Shown in pieces: positions 8,021 through 15,953 of a DNA stretch of 50,312 nt. Under the pieces are notes generated by a model. That model did not search any database. It saw only the letters and a program-made list of their open reading frames with translations, and was not told the DNA's origin. Location of the stretch: positions 1 to 50,312 of the forward strand of contig CANQUH010000008.1 in NCBI GenBank assembly GCA_947626965.1, in the 5' to 3' direction. Within the stretch, counting starts at the first letter, position 1, and the number at the start of each line of letters is the position of its first letter. The translations under genes and the position numbers were made by a program. The stretch is from an uncultured Lachnospiraceae bacterium (lineage in GTDB: Bacteria; Bacillota; Clostridia; Lachnospirales; Lachnospiraceae).

Positions 8021-9065
8021 CTTCAGATTCCGGCTTGTTCATGATCTGGATATCGAACGGATCCACATGGATGCCCACCTTTGTGCCGACCGGGAACATA
8101 TCGGTGCTGTGCACCAGCCATTCAAAACCGTTCGCCATAACTTCCATCTCATAATGAACGCCTTTAAAGATCAGGTGCGTGACGACGCCCTGGATTGTTC
8201 CTTTTTCCGGAGTAAGCAGATCAATATCCTCCGGCCGGATCACAACATCCACCGGTTTATTGCGGCCAAAGCCTTCGTCGACACACTGGAACTTTGCTCC
8301 GAGTATCTCCACAAGACGGTCTTCGATCATCGTGCCGTGCAGGATATTGCTGTCCCCGATAAAGTCGGCCACAAACGCGTTCTGCGGCTCGTTGTAGATA
8401 TCTTCCGGCGTGCCGATCTGCTGGATATAGCCCTGGTTCATGACAACAATCGTGTCCGACATCGTGAGGGCTTCCTCCTGGTCATGTGTGACATAAATAA
8501 ATGTAATTCCAAGCTCATTCTTCAGACGGATCAGCTCGTACTGCATATCCTGCCGGAGCTTCAGGTCAAGCGCGCCGAGCGGCTCATCAAGAAGCAGTAC
8601 CTTCGGCTCGTTCACGATCGCGCGGGCGATTGCAATTCTCTGCTGCTGTCCGCCGCTTAAAGAATCCGGCCGACGGTTTTCATACCCTTCGAGGTTAACC
8701 AGTTTGAGCGCATATTTGATCTTGTCATCGATGTAGGCTTTGCTCTTTTTCTTGAGTTTCAGGCCGAACGCGATATTTTCCGCGATCGACATATGGGTAA
8801 AAAGCGCATATTTCTGAAATACTGTGTTAAGCTGGCGCTTATTGGGCGGAAGATGCGTGATATCTTCGCCATTGAAGATCACCTTCCCTTTATCCGGATT
8901 CTCAAAACCTCCGAGAATACGCAAGGTAGTCGTTTTGCCGCAGCCGCTCGGACCGAGCAGAGTCAGAAATTCATTCTCCCTGATGTAGAGATTCAGATCG
9001 TCCAGGACGACCTCTCCGTCGAAAGATTTTGTGATATTCACAAGATCAATTAACTTATTGCTCAT
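7992..9065 (-). CDS. potA: Spermidine/putrescine ABC transporter ATPase PotA
   Basis: A 357-residue ATPase. Walker A is GPSGCGKTT (38-46), signature LSGGQ (136-140), Walker B VLLLDEP with Asp160-Glu161, and switch His194 in YVTHDQ. A C-terminal TOBE-type domain (about 275-345, [12 protein letters not shown]) is typical of PotA/MalK-group ATPases and often regulatory. The gene starts 23 bases after the HTH-cupin regulator and is followed by overlapping potB and potC. It powers polyamine uptake on the cytoplasmic face. Confidence 0.95.
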   Translation of the reverse strand: MSNKLIDLVNITKSFDGEVVLDDLNLYIRENEFLTLLGPSGCGKTTTLRILGGFENPDKGKVIFNGEDITHLPPNKRQLNTVFQKYALFTHMSIAENIAFGLKLKKKSKAYIDDKIKYALKLVNLEGYENRRPDSLSGGQQQRIAIARAIVNEPKVLLLDEPLGALDLKLRQDMQYELIRLKNELGITFIYVTHDQEEALTMSDTIVVMNQGYIQQIGTPEDIYNEPQNAFVADFIGDSNILHGTMIEDRLVEILGAKFQCVDEGFGRNKPVDVVIRPEDIDLLTPEKGTIQGVVTHLIFKGVHYEMEVMANGFEWLVHSTDMFPVGTKVGIHVDPFDIQIMNKPESEDEEAVAVGE

Positions 9066-9088
9066 TCCTGTGTACCTCCTGATATACT

Positions 9089-9628
9089 TCAGAAATTGGG
9101 CGGCGTGCTCACCCAGATGAGCGACGCGCCTGTCTTTCCGTTTGCCGTGATGTAGTGTTTTGAACTGGGAGTAAAATAAAAGGATTCCCCTTTTCTGGCC
9201 TTGTAGACCTTGCTTCCCAGATGGATTGTGATGCTGCCCTGCAGCACATAGCCGAATTCCTCTCCTTCATGCGGGACATCCGGGTAGGTGGAACCGCCCG
9301 GCTCGATCGTCAGACGGATCGGTTCCATAATATTTTTCTGGGCATTCGGAATAATCCATTCAATCTTGTTTTTCAGCTCCGTGTCAATCTTTTCAAAGTA
9401 ATCGCTGTCACGAAAGACAACCTGATCGTCTGACGTATCGTTGAAAAAATCCTTCAGGTCCGTTCCCAGACACTGAAGAATATCGATCAGCGTAGCGATC
9501 GAAGGGGATGTCAGATCCCGCTCGACCTGCGAGATAAATCCTTTTGAGAGTTCCGCGCGGTCGGCCAGTTCTTCCTGCGTCAGTCCCTTGGCGATGCGCA
9601 GTTCCTTTATTTTGCTGCCTATTTCCAT
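9089..9628 (-). CDS. HTH-cupin transcriptional regulator of the pot operon (PuuR-like)
   Basis: A 179-residue regulator: an Xre-type helix-turn-helix at about residues 5-60 ([32 protein letters not shown]) and a C-terminal cupin sensor at about 105-175 ([20 protein letters not shown], then [14 protein letters not shown]). I prefer ATG 9628 to the in-frame TTG at 9655, since the domain begins directly after it. As first gene of the pot operon it probably senses polyamine or a related small molecule and represses its own transcription through the repeats at 9692-9756 (inference from PuuR-type regulators). Confidence 0.88.
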   Translation of the reverse strand: MEIGSKIKELRIAKGLTQEELADRAELSKGFISQVERDLTSPSIATLIDILQCLGTDLKDFFNDTSDDQVVFRDSDYFEKIDTELKNKIEWIIPNAQKNIMEPIRLTIEPGGSTYPDVPHEGEEFGYVLQGSITIHLGSKVYKARKGESFYFTPSSKHYITANGKTGASLIWVSTPPNF

Positions 9629-9691
9629 ATTATCACCATACTTTTCCGCGGACAATGAGCCGCTGATAATTTGATATTTGGCATACTAAAT

Positions 9692-9756
9692 ATAAACCTG
9701 AAGTTTACTGTTACTAAAAATATAATAGTAATAAACTTGAAGTTTACTGTTACTAA
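9692..9756. promoter_or_regulatory. Duplicated operator-like sequence upstream of the pot operon
   Basis: A 26-27 base sequence occurs twice in direct orientation, at 9692-9718 and 9731-9756, starts 39 bases apart, differing at one position. Each contains a palindromic core (AAACTTGAAGTTT in the second copy) followed by ACTGTTACTAAA. The region lies between the divergent pot operon and the lactonase gene, so a bound regulator could control either side. Confidence 0.6.
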
Positions 9757-9904
9757 ACAAAGACTAAGGATGATTATACACAGAAAAGACCATGTGTCAA
9801 TACATTTTATAAAAAATTGCGAAGGGAATTTATACTTTTGCTTAACAAATCCTGTGTTCTGTGATAAGATTGAGAAAAACAAGACGTGCAAGGAGGTTTA
9901 CCTT

Positions 9905-10969
9905 ATGGCTGAACAGGAGAAATATGTTGCGTATGTAGGCACGTACACACATGGCAGCAGCATCGGAATTCATATTTATGATCTCAATATAGAAGAAGGA
10001 ACTATGACCGAGCGGGAAGTGATACCGGTCAACAACGCATCCCACATGACAAAATCCTACAGCGGAAAATATCTGTATTCCATCGCGGATGAGGGCGTGG
10101 AGGTTCTTCGCATCCTGCCGGACGGCGGACTTGAGCCGATCAACAAAGTGGGAATCAACGGGATGAGAGGCTGTTACCTCTCGACGGACAAGAGCGGCCG
10201 TTTTCTTTACGTCGGCGGCTATCACGACGGCAAGGTAACCGTTGTACATACGCATAAGGACGGACGCCTCGGTTCAATCATGTCGGGCGTGTTCCACAAA
10301 GGCGTCGGCAGCGTCGCGGAGCGGAATTTCCGTCCGCATGTGAGCTGCGTCATTCCAACCCCGGATGACAAGTATCTGTGCGCGGTCGACAACGGCATTG
10401 ACCATGTGAAACTGTACCAGGTTCGCACCGACACAGGACGTCTGCATCTGGCGGATATTCTGCGCTGCAAGCTGGATTCCGGCCCAAGGCTGCTCACCTT
10501 CAGCCACGACGGCCGCTTTGCGTATCTCAACAGCGAGCTGACGAACGAAGTCACAGTCTATAAATATGACGGTACCGGCAAGACGCCGGATTTTGAAAAA
10601 ATTCAGGAAATATCCGTGCTGAGAAGGCAGAATTCCATCGGAAGCGCGGCCTGCGGCATGAAGCTGTCCCCAAGCGGAAAGTATCTGTACTGCTCCGTGG
10701 CCGGAGAAAATTCTGCAACAATCTTCAAAGTGGACCAGGAGACAGGGCTGCTTGAGAGACTCTGCTCTCTGCCGATCAGCGGGGAATATCCGAAAGATCT
10801 CGATGTGTTCCCGGGGGAGAAGACGCTCGTTTCCCTGAATCATGAATCGAATGAGATGACCTTTTTCACAATCGATTATGAAAAAGGACTGCTTGTGATG
10901 AAAGGAAGGCCGATCAAGATCGAGACGCCGAACTGCATCCTGATCTCGAAGGTGGATCCGACATTATAA
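9905..10969 (+). CDS. Lactonase family protein (seven-bladed beta-propeller, Pgl-like)
   Basis: A 354-residue protein of the 6-phosphogluconolactonase/carboxy-muconate cyclase propeller family. It begins YVAYVGTYTHGSSIGIHIYDL, split by motif as YVGTYT and GIHIYDL, and continues with repeated blade signatures (SKSGRFLYVGGY-like, HVSCVIPTPDDKYLCAVD, SPSGKYLYCS). ATG 9905 has AAGGAGG 9 bases upstream; the frame is open further 5' but that part is AT-rich promoter sequence. Members hydrolyse 6-phosphogluconolactone in some bacteria, but a clostridial role in the oxidative pentose pathway is uncertain. It stands alone, divergent from pot. Confidence 0.85.
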   Translation: MAEQEKYVAYVGTYTHGSSIGIHIYDLNIEEGTMTEREVIPVNNASHMTKSYSGKYLYSIADEGVEVLRILPDGGLEPINKVGINGMRGCYLSTDKSGRFLYVGGYHDGKVTVVHTHKDGRLGSIMSGVFHKGVGSVAERNFRPHVSCVIPTPDDKYLCAVDNGIDHVKLYQVRTDTGRLHLADILRCKLDSGPRLLTFSHDGRFAYLNSELTNEVTVYKYDGTGKTPDFEKIQEISVLRRQNSIGSAACGMKLSPSGKYLYCSVAGENSATIFKVDQETGLLERLCSLPISGEYPKDLDVFPGEKTLVSLNHESNEMTFFTIDYEKGLLVMKGRPIKIETPNCILISKVDPTL

Positions 10970-11027
10970 CCCGCCGCACGGCCCGCATGCTGCGACAGCA
11001 ACTGATCTCCATCTGCGGGTCTGCGCA
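10970..11027 (+). repeat. GC-rich dispersed repeat, second-hairpin-only copy
   Basis: This segment starts right after the lactonase stop codon and matches the second hairpin of the repeats at 17231 and 40909: GCACGGCCCGCATG, the conserved CTGCG..CAGCA inner stem, then TCTGCGGGTCTGCGC. The first hairpin of the full repeat is missing. Confidence 0.65.
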
Positions 11028-11037
11028 TAAGATTCAG

Positions 11038-11104
11038 AAAGGACAGGCTGTTTTCCGGAAATCCCCTCAAAGGGATTTTCCGGAAATATTCCTGTCCTTT
11101 TCTT
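11038..11104. terminator. Long bidirectional terminator hairpin
   Basis: AAAGGACAGG (11038-11047) pairs with CCTGTCCTTT (11091-11100). An inner stem TTTCCGGAAATCCC pairs with GGGATTTTCCGGAAA. T-rich flanks on the plus strand and A-rich flanks on the other side allow it to serve both the lactonase gene and convergent aroC. Confidence 0.8.
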
Positions 11105-11151
11105 CTGTCTGATTTTCCTGTCAATCTGTTCTATGAATCACAAAAATTCCA

Positions 11152-12261
11152 TTATTTGTCCTGTTTCTGATAAATTTTTCTGACATAGTCCATCCGGGCC
11201 GCCATGTTTACAAGCAGAAGATCTGTGATCGTCAAAGCGGTCATTGCCTCGACAACGACGACCGCGCGCGGTACGATGACCGGATCATGTCTGCCGTGGA
11301 TGGACACTTCATGGCATTTTCCGTCGCGGCCAAGCATCTGCTGCGGCTGTGCGATGGAAGGAGTCGGCTTAAAAGAAGCGCGGAGCAGAAGAGGGCTGCC
11401 GTCGCTGATGCCGCCGAGACTCCCGCCGCTGTGGTTGGTCGCCTTGCGGGAACCATCTTCGCTTTCCTCATACCAGTCATTGTTCTGAGAACCATTCATT
11501 GACGCCGCCTTTGTCCCGGCTCCGATTTCGACAGCCTTCACCGCGCCGATCGACATGACGGCCTGCGCAAGGCGTGCGTCAAGTTTTTCAAACACCGGCT
11601 CTCCAAGCCCGGCGGGAAGACCGGTTACAATACAGTCAACTGTTCCGCCCGCGGAATCCTGCAGACGGATACAGGATTCCAGATATTCCTGCGCGCGCTT
11701 TTCCGCCGCGGCATCCGGCATATGCAGCGGACTGTCCGACGCATAGGACAGATCGATTTTGTCATCCTCGATCCAGACAGGACCGATCGAACGTGTGTAT
11801 GCTGTAACCGTGATTCCGAGTGATTCCAGCAGACGGCGCGCTACAGCCCCGGCCGCAACGCGTCCGATTGTCTCACGTCCGGAAGAACGGCCGCCTCCGC
11901 GGTAATCGCGGAAACCGTATTTGGCGTCAAACGTAAAGTCCGCGTGTCCCGGACGGTAAAGTTCCATAATATTTCCGTAATCGCGGGAGCGCTGATCCTG
12001 ATTCCGTATCAGGATCGAGATGGGAGTCCCTGTTGTCTTTCCTTCAAATACGCCGGAAAGAATCTCTGCCTGATCGCCTTCTTTTCGGGCAGTCGTGTAT
12101 TTGTTCTGCCCAGGCTTGCGCCGGTCCAGATCCCGCTGGATCACGGATTCGTCCAGATCAAGTCCCGCCGGGCAGCCGTCGATCACAACGCCGATTCCCG
12201 GTCCGTGGGATTCCCCCCATGTAGTGATTCTGAAAATGGTTCCAAATGTAGAGCCTGCCAT
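11152..12261 (-). CDS. aroC: Chorismate synthase
   Basis: A 369-residue enzyme that converts 5-enolpyruvylshikimate-3-phosphate to chorismate with reduced FMN, the last common step to aromatic amino acids. Signatures seen are TWGESHGPGIGVVIDGCPAGL near the N-terminus (read in two parts), GRRSSGRETIGRVAAGA-like GGGRSSGRETIGRVAAG, and HDPVIVPRAVVVVEAM at the end. ATG 12261 has AAGGAG 7 bases upstream; the open frame extends 58 codons further 5' only because it runs through a mobile-like repeat. The gene stands alone here, without other shikimate genes. Confidence 0.96.
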   Translation of the reverse strand: MAGSTFGTIFRITTWGESHGPGIGVVIDGCPAGLDLDESVIQRDLDRRKPGQNKYTTARKEGDQAEILSGVFEGKTTGTPISILIRNQDQRSRDYGNIMELYRPGHADFTFDAKYGFRDYRGGGRSSGRETIGRVAAGAVARRLLESLGITVTAYTRSIGPVWIEDDKIDLSYASDSPLHMPDAAAEKRAQEYLESCIRLQDSAGGTVDCIVTGLPAGLGEPVFEKLDARLAQAVMSIGAVKAVEIGAGTKAASMNGSQNNDWYEESEDGSRKATNHSGGSLGGISDGSPLLLRASFKPTPSIAQPQQMLGRDGKCHEVSIHGRHDPVIVPRAVVVVEAMTALTITDLLLVNMAARMDYVRKIYQKQDK

Positions 12262-12369
12262 AGTAATTCTCCTTATCCGTTCTTTGATTCCCGCAAACAA
12301 TGAATCACCGCATGCCCAGGACCTCTTTCGGACATATATCATTTCCGTTTTGCGGGCTCTCCTGACCAT

Positions 12370-12501
12370 GTTACTGTTCACTCCGTGCCCAGTAACATAC
12401 AGTTTGGGCATGTAAATTCGCTTCGCGAAGCCCAAACTGTCATTTGACTCATGTTCTTACGGCCTCAGCAGCAAGTGCTTCGGCCTGGTCTGAACTGTAA
12501 C
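12370..12501. mobile_element. 132-bp MITE-like element with 8-bp target duplication
   Basis: Ends GTTACTGTTCA (12370) and TGAACTGTAAC (to 12501) are inverted repeats with one mismatch. Flush direct repeats CTGACCAT lie at 12362-12369 and 12502-12509. The left 18 bases match the end of the 144-bp element at 47366. The interior differs and holds a hairpin, AGTTTGGGC paired with GCCCAAACT. It carries no gene and lies just upstream of aroC. Confidence 0.7.
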
Positions 12502-12611
12502 CTGACCATGCAACAGCGTACCAGAATCTGAAAAAGATTGCAAGCAGTTTGCCGGAATTTGCATATAATAGCAGTAGAATTTTTCATTGGTTTCACTGGA
12601 GTGAGAGGATT

Positions 12612-12806
12612 ATGGGAAATAAAGACTGCATCGGTTTTATTCATACAGTGGAAAAAGGCGACACGCTGTATAAGATCGGAAAAAAATACGGAGTCAGAGT
12701 ATCGGCCCTGCTTTACGCAAATCCCTATGTGGATGTTTACAGTCTTCAGGCCGGAGACGAGATCTGTATCCCAAAGCTTCCTGATTTTTTTCTTAAAAAA
12801 TTATAA
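12612..12806 (+). CDS. Small single-LysM-domain protein
   Basis: A 64-residue protein made almost entirely of one LysM peptidoglycan-binding module: HTVEKGDTLYKIGKKYGVRV, then ALLYANPYVDVYSLQAGDEICIP. ATG 12612 has GAGAGG a few bases upstream; a longer in-frame start at 12549 lacks one. No signal peptide is visible, which is odd for a wall-binding domain, although short standalone LysM proteins are common in spore-forming Clostridia. A spore-coat or wall-assembly role is possible but unproven. Confidence 0.75.
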   Translation: MGNKDCIGFIHTVEKGDTLYKIGKKYGVRVSALLYANPYVDVYSLQAGDEICIPKLPDFFLKKL

Positions 12807-12832
12807 AAGGTCCGAAAACGGCTTTGCCGCAA

Positions 12833-12861
12833 TTGACAAAAATGGGGAGGAAACTTATAAT
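12833..12861 (+). promoter_or_regulatory. Sigma-A promoter of the rhomboid-like/LtaS-like operon
   Basis: TTGACA (12833-12838), 17-base spacer and TATAAT (12856-12861), perfect consensus, 50 bases before the rhomboid-like gene at 12911. Confidence 0.8.
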
Positions 12862-12910
12862 CACTAGAGAAATTATTGAAGTGATACTTCAAAGATAAGG
12901 AGCCTGTTTT

Positions 12911-13759
12911 ATGAAATTTCTGAACAAGTTGGAGCGTAAATTCGGAAAATATACGATACGCAATCTGCCGGCCGTGATTATTGCGCTTTATACCGCCGGT
13001 TACCTGATCAGCCTGCTTATGCCGGACGTACTCAGTTACTGTACACTGGAGCCCGCATACATCCTGCGGGGCCAGATCTGGAGGATCGTCACCTGGCTTT
13101 TGATTCCGCCTTCCGGATTAAGCATTTTTACGATCATTATGCTGTATTTCTATTTTTCGCTTGGCAAAATTCTGGAACGGACATGGGGAGCTTTCCGGTT
13201 TAATGTCTATATCTTTGCGGGACTGATTTTTACCGTGCTTGGCGCATTCGTACTGTACTTTATATATAGTGCGTCTCAGGGAGCGCCTGTCGTCGGATTC
13301 GGCCCGTATTTCAGCACATATTATATTAATATGTCGATTTTTCTTGCTTTTGCACTCAGTTATCCGAATATGGAAGTGATGCTGTATTTTCTGATCCCGA
13401 TCAAGATCAAATGGATGGGACTGCTGTACGGCGCGCTCCTGCTTGTGGATTTTGCGCAGGGAAACTGGGCGGTCAGGACTGCGATCTTCGCGTCCCTGCT
13501 GAATTTCCTGATCTTTTTCCTTTCCACGCGGAACATGCAGCGCTATTCTCCAAAGGAAGTCCGAAGGAGACAGGAATTTAAGCGGAACGTGGCAAAGGCC
13601 AGACCAAAATCTGTCTCCGTACACAGATGCGCAGTCTGCGGGAGAACTGAAAAAGACGGGGACCTGCTGGAATTTCGGTTCTGTTCCAAATGCGATGGAA
13701 ATTATGAATACTGTCAGGATCACCTGTTTACCCATCAGCATATCAGAAAAAATCAATAA
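12911..13759 (+). CDS. Rhomboid-like membrane protein with C-terminal zinc-binding domain
   Basis: A 282-residue protein. Six hydrophobic segments occupy roughly residues 15-205, with the rhomboid/derlin-like signature GQIWRIVTWLLIPP and a following FYFSLGKILERTWGAFRFN loop, which corresponds to the WR motif and first-loop region of rhomboid-superfamily proteins. The catalytic GxSG is not present (VVGFGPYFSTYY at the expected place), so this looks like an inactive family member. After a basic linker the tail carries CAVCG, FCSKC and CQDH with nearby His residues, a likely zinc-binding knuckle. ATG 12911 has AAGGAG upstream. It is first in an operon with the LtaS-like gene. Confidence 0.75.
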   Translation: MKFLNKLERKFGKYTIRNLPAVIIALYTAGYLISLLMPDVLSYCTLEPAYILRGQIWRIVTWLLIPPSGLSIFTIIMLYFYFSLGKILERTWGAFRFNVYIFAGLIFTVLGAFVLYFIYSASQGAPVVGFGPYFSTYYINMSIFLAFALSYPNMEVMLYFLIPIKIKWMGLLYGALLLVDFAQGNWAVRTAIFASLLNFLIFFLSTRNMQRYSPKEVRRRQEFKRNVAKARPKSVSVHRCAVCGRTEKDGDLLEFRFCSKCDGNYEYCQDHLFTHQHIRKNQ

Positions 13760-13771
13760 GGTGTGACAATC

Positions 13772-15781
13772 ATGAAAGGAATGAATATCTCAAAGATGAG
13801 AGCTGCGGGCGCATGTGCTGTGACCGCAGCTATGCTTGTTTTGACAGCATTTGCCGTCCTTGGAGATGGGATGGACGGAAGATGTCTGACCATTGCTCTG
13901 ACGTTTACCGCGGGGGCGGGATTCTTCTGTATTTTGCCTGTAAAAATCGGAACAGTTGAAAAAAATGATAAGGGGAAAAAGACGGTAAAGACCGGAGCAG
14001 CTGAAAAAATCATTACAATACTGATGGTGGTGGTGCTGCCGGCTGCGGCATTGTGCAGCCTCGAATTTTACACGCACGTACCTCAGGACCTGGACTGGCC
14101 GATCCTGCTGCTGAACCTGCTGTTTTTCTGGATTCTCTACGGAATCTGTATTTTCCTGTCGGGAAGCGTCCGGGCAGGCGGAATTATTGCCACCTTGATT
14201 CCAATGCTGTTCGGACTGACCAATTATTTTGTCGTGCAGTTCCGCTCTCATCCGATTGTTCCATGGGATTTTCTGTCGATCCGGACAGCTTTAAGCGTTT
14301 CTGACAGCTATTCCTTCACTTTTACCTGGAGGATTGTATTCGTCCTGTTTGCTTTTATCTGGATCATGCTTTTATTTTCCAAATCAGAGGTTCGTTTTAC
14401 AAAGCTGAAATTCCGGGTTCCTGCGTTTCTGCTTTTTGTATTTCTGATGTTTGGTTACGTTATGGGAATTCAGAGAAGCGATGTGCAGAGCTTCTTCGGG
14501 ATGGACACGACGCTGTTCACGCTGAATGTCCTGTACCGCAACAACGGCATCGCGGCCGCGTTTCTCGGCAACCTGCGTTTTCTTGCGATCGACGAGCCGT
14601 CGGGTTACTCTGTAGAGAAAGTGCAGGAGCTTCAGGCACGCGCGGAAGGCAGCAAGACTGATGATAATCCGGATCTCTCGGAACTTCCGAATATCATCGT
14701 GATCATGAACGAAGCCTTTTCTGACCTTTCTGTCTACGGGGATTTCGCGACAAGCGAGGAAGTCATGCCGTTTGTCAAAAAACTTCAGCAGGAGAGCATC
14801 GGAGGAGAGGTCTATGTCTCTGTCAAGGGAGGCAATACGGCCAACACGGAATTTGAACTTCTGACCGGAAATACGATGGCATTTTTGCCGGCCGGGAGCG
14901 TGCCTTACCAGCAGTATATCAACGAGCCGCTGCCGAATCTGGCCAGCCGCCTGAAAGGACTCGGCTATCAGACGCTTGCGATTCACCCCTACAATGCATC
15001 CGGCTGGGACCGCGATGAGGTATACGGATACTTTGGTTTCGACGAATTTCTGTCTCTCAAAAATTTCGTCAGCCCGGAGAAATACAGGGGATATGTCAGT
15101 GACAGGGCCGCTTTCAATAAGATCATTCAGGAATATCAGTACAAAGAAGACGGGGAGCGGATGTTTGTCTTCGAAGTGACGATGCAGAACCATGGCGGCT
15201 ACAGCAGAGAAACGCCGGATTTCAATATCTATCTGACGCTTCCGAACGTCAGCCCGAAGACACTCAGCGTTACCTCCACCGAAAAATACCTGACGCTGAT
15301 GAATCTGTCCGACCAGGCTCTGGAGGATCTGGTTTCCTGGTTTGCGCAGGAGGACGAGCCGACCATTATCCTGATGCTCGGCGATCACCAGCCTTCGGAT
15401 TACATCACCAACGTCGTCCGGAGGATCACCGGAACCACGGACGATCCCGCGATCGACGCGACACAGACCGGTTACCGTGTGCCGTTTGTCATCTGGAGCA
15501 ATTACGGTCTGGAGCACAAATATTATGACGGAATCAGCGTGAATTATCTTGGAGGAATCCTGATGGAGGCCGCAGGCATTCCGCTCACCGGATACCAGCA
15601 GTTTCTGTCCGGTCTGATGGATCAGCTTCCTGTTGTCAACGCGAACGGACTTCGGGACGCATCCGGCACATTCCAGGACTATTCGCAAAATACATACCAG
15701 GATCTGCTGAACGAGTATGAGATTCTTCAATATAATGATCTGATCGACAGCGATCACAGGGATAACACGTTTTATGAATAA
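13772..15781 (+). CDS. LtaS-like membrane sulfatase/phosphoglycerol transferase
   Basis: A 669-residue protein: several N-terminal membrane helices to about residue 235, a linker, then an extracellular alkaline-phosphatase-fold domain from about residue 300. The latter shows NIIVIMNEAFSDL (metal-binding Glu), GGNTANTEFELLTG (Thr nucleophile region), and LMLGDHQPS (metal-binding Asp-His). Such enzymes transfer glycerol-phosphate from phosphatidylglycerol to lipoteichoic acid or similar polymers at the outer membrane face. I use ATG 13772 with AAGGTG upstream rather than GTG 13763. It starts 12 bases after the rhomboid-like gene stop, so the two are co-expressed. Confidence 0.87.
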   Translation: MKGMNISKMRAAGACAVTAAMLVLTAFAVLGDGMDGRCLTIALTFTAGAGFFCILPVKIGTVEKNDKGKKTVKTGAAEKIITILMVVVLPAAALCSLEFYTHVPQDLDWPILLLNLLFFWILYGICIFLSGSVRAGGIIATLIPMLFGLTNYFVVQFRSHPIVPWDFLSIRTALSVSDSYSFTFTWRIVFVLFAFIWIMLLFSKSEVRFTKLKFRVPAFLLFVFLMFGYVMGIQRSDVQSFFGMDTTLFTLNVLYRNNGIAAAFLGNLRFLAIDEPSGYSVEKVQELQARAEGSKTDDNPDLSELPNIIVIMNEAFSDLSVYGDFATSEEVMPFVKKLQQESIGGEVYVSVKGGNTANTEFELLTGNTMAFLPAGSVPYQQYINEPLPNLASRLKGLGYQTLAIHPYNASGWDRDEVYGYFGFDEFLSLKNFVSPEKYRGYVSDRAAFNKIIQEYQYKEDGERMFVFEVTMQNHGGYSRETPDFNIYLTLPNVSPKTLSVTSTEKYLTLMNLSDQALEDLVSWFAQEDEPTIILMLGDHQPSDYITNVVRRITGTTDDPAIDATQTGYRVPFVIWSNYGLEHKYYDGISVNYLGGILMEAAGIPLTGYQQFLSGLMDQLPVVNANGLRDASGTFQDYSQNTYQDLLNEYEILQYNDLIDSDHRDNTFYE

Positions 15782-15812
15782 ACATACCCCCCCCGGATCT
15801 GCGGAGCGTATG

Positions 15813-15841
15813 TTGACAAATCATTCCGTTCGGATTATAGT
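15813..15841 (+). promoter_or_regulatory. Sigma-A promoter of lysA
   Basis: TTGACA (15813-15818), 17-base spacer and TATAGT (15836-15841), followed by about 105 bases of leader before the lysA start. I saw no lysine riboswitch in that leader. Confidence 0.75.
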
Positions 15842-15953
15842 AACAATGATATTGTGTCCTGTTAACGTAATAAAGCAGATACAGTTCAGGACACCGCGGA
15901 TACAAATTATCTTGTCATCTGCCATATAACTTCATACATGAGGAGAGAAACTT

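Noticed and set aside
12262-12435. Longer N-terminus for chorismate synthase
   Set aside because: The upstream codons run into the mobile-like repeat and are not part of the family; AAGGAG supports ATG 12261.
14384-15757. 457-codon open frame on the minus strand
   Set aside because: It runs antisense to the LtaS-like sulfatase, whose motifs are clear. The antisense protein is His/Arg-rich and resembles nothing, a usual shadow of biased codon use.
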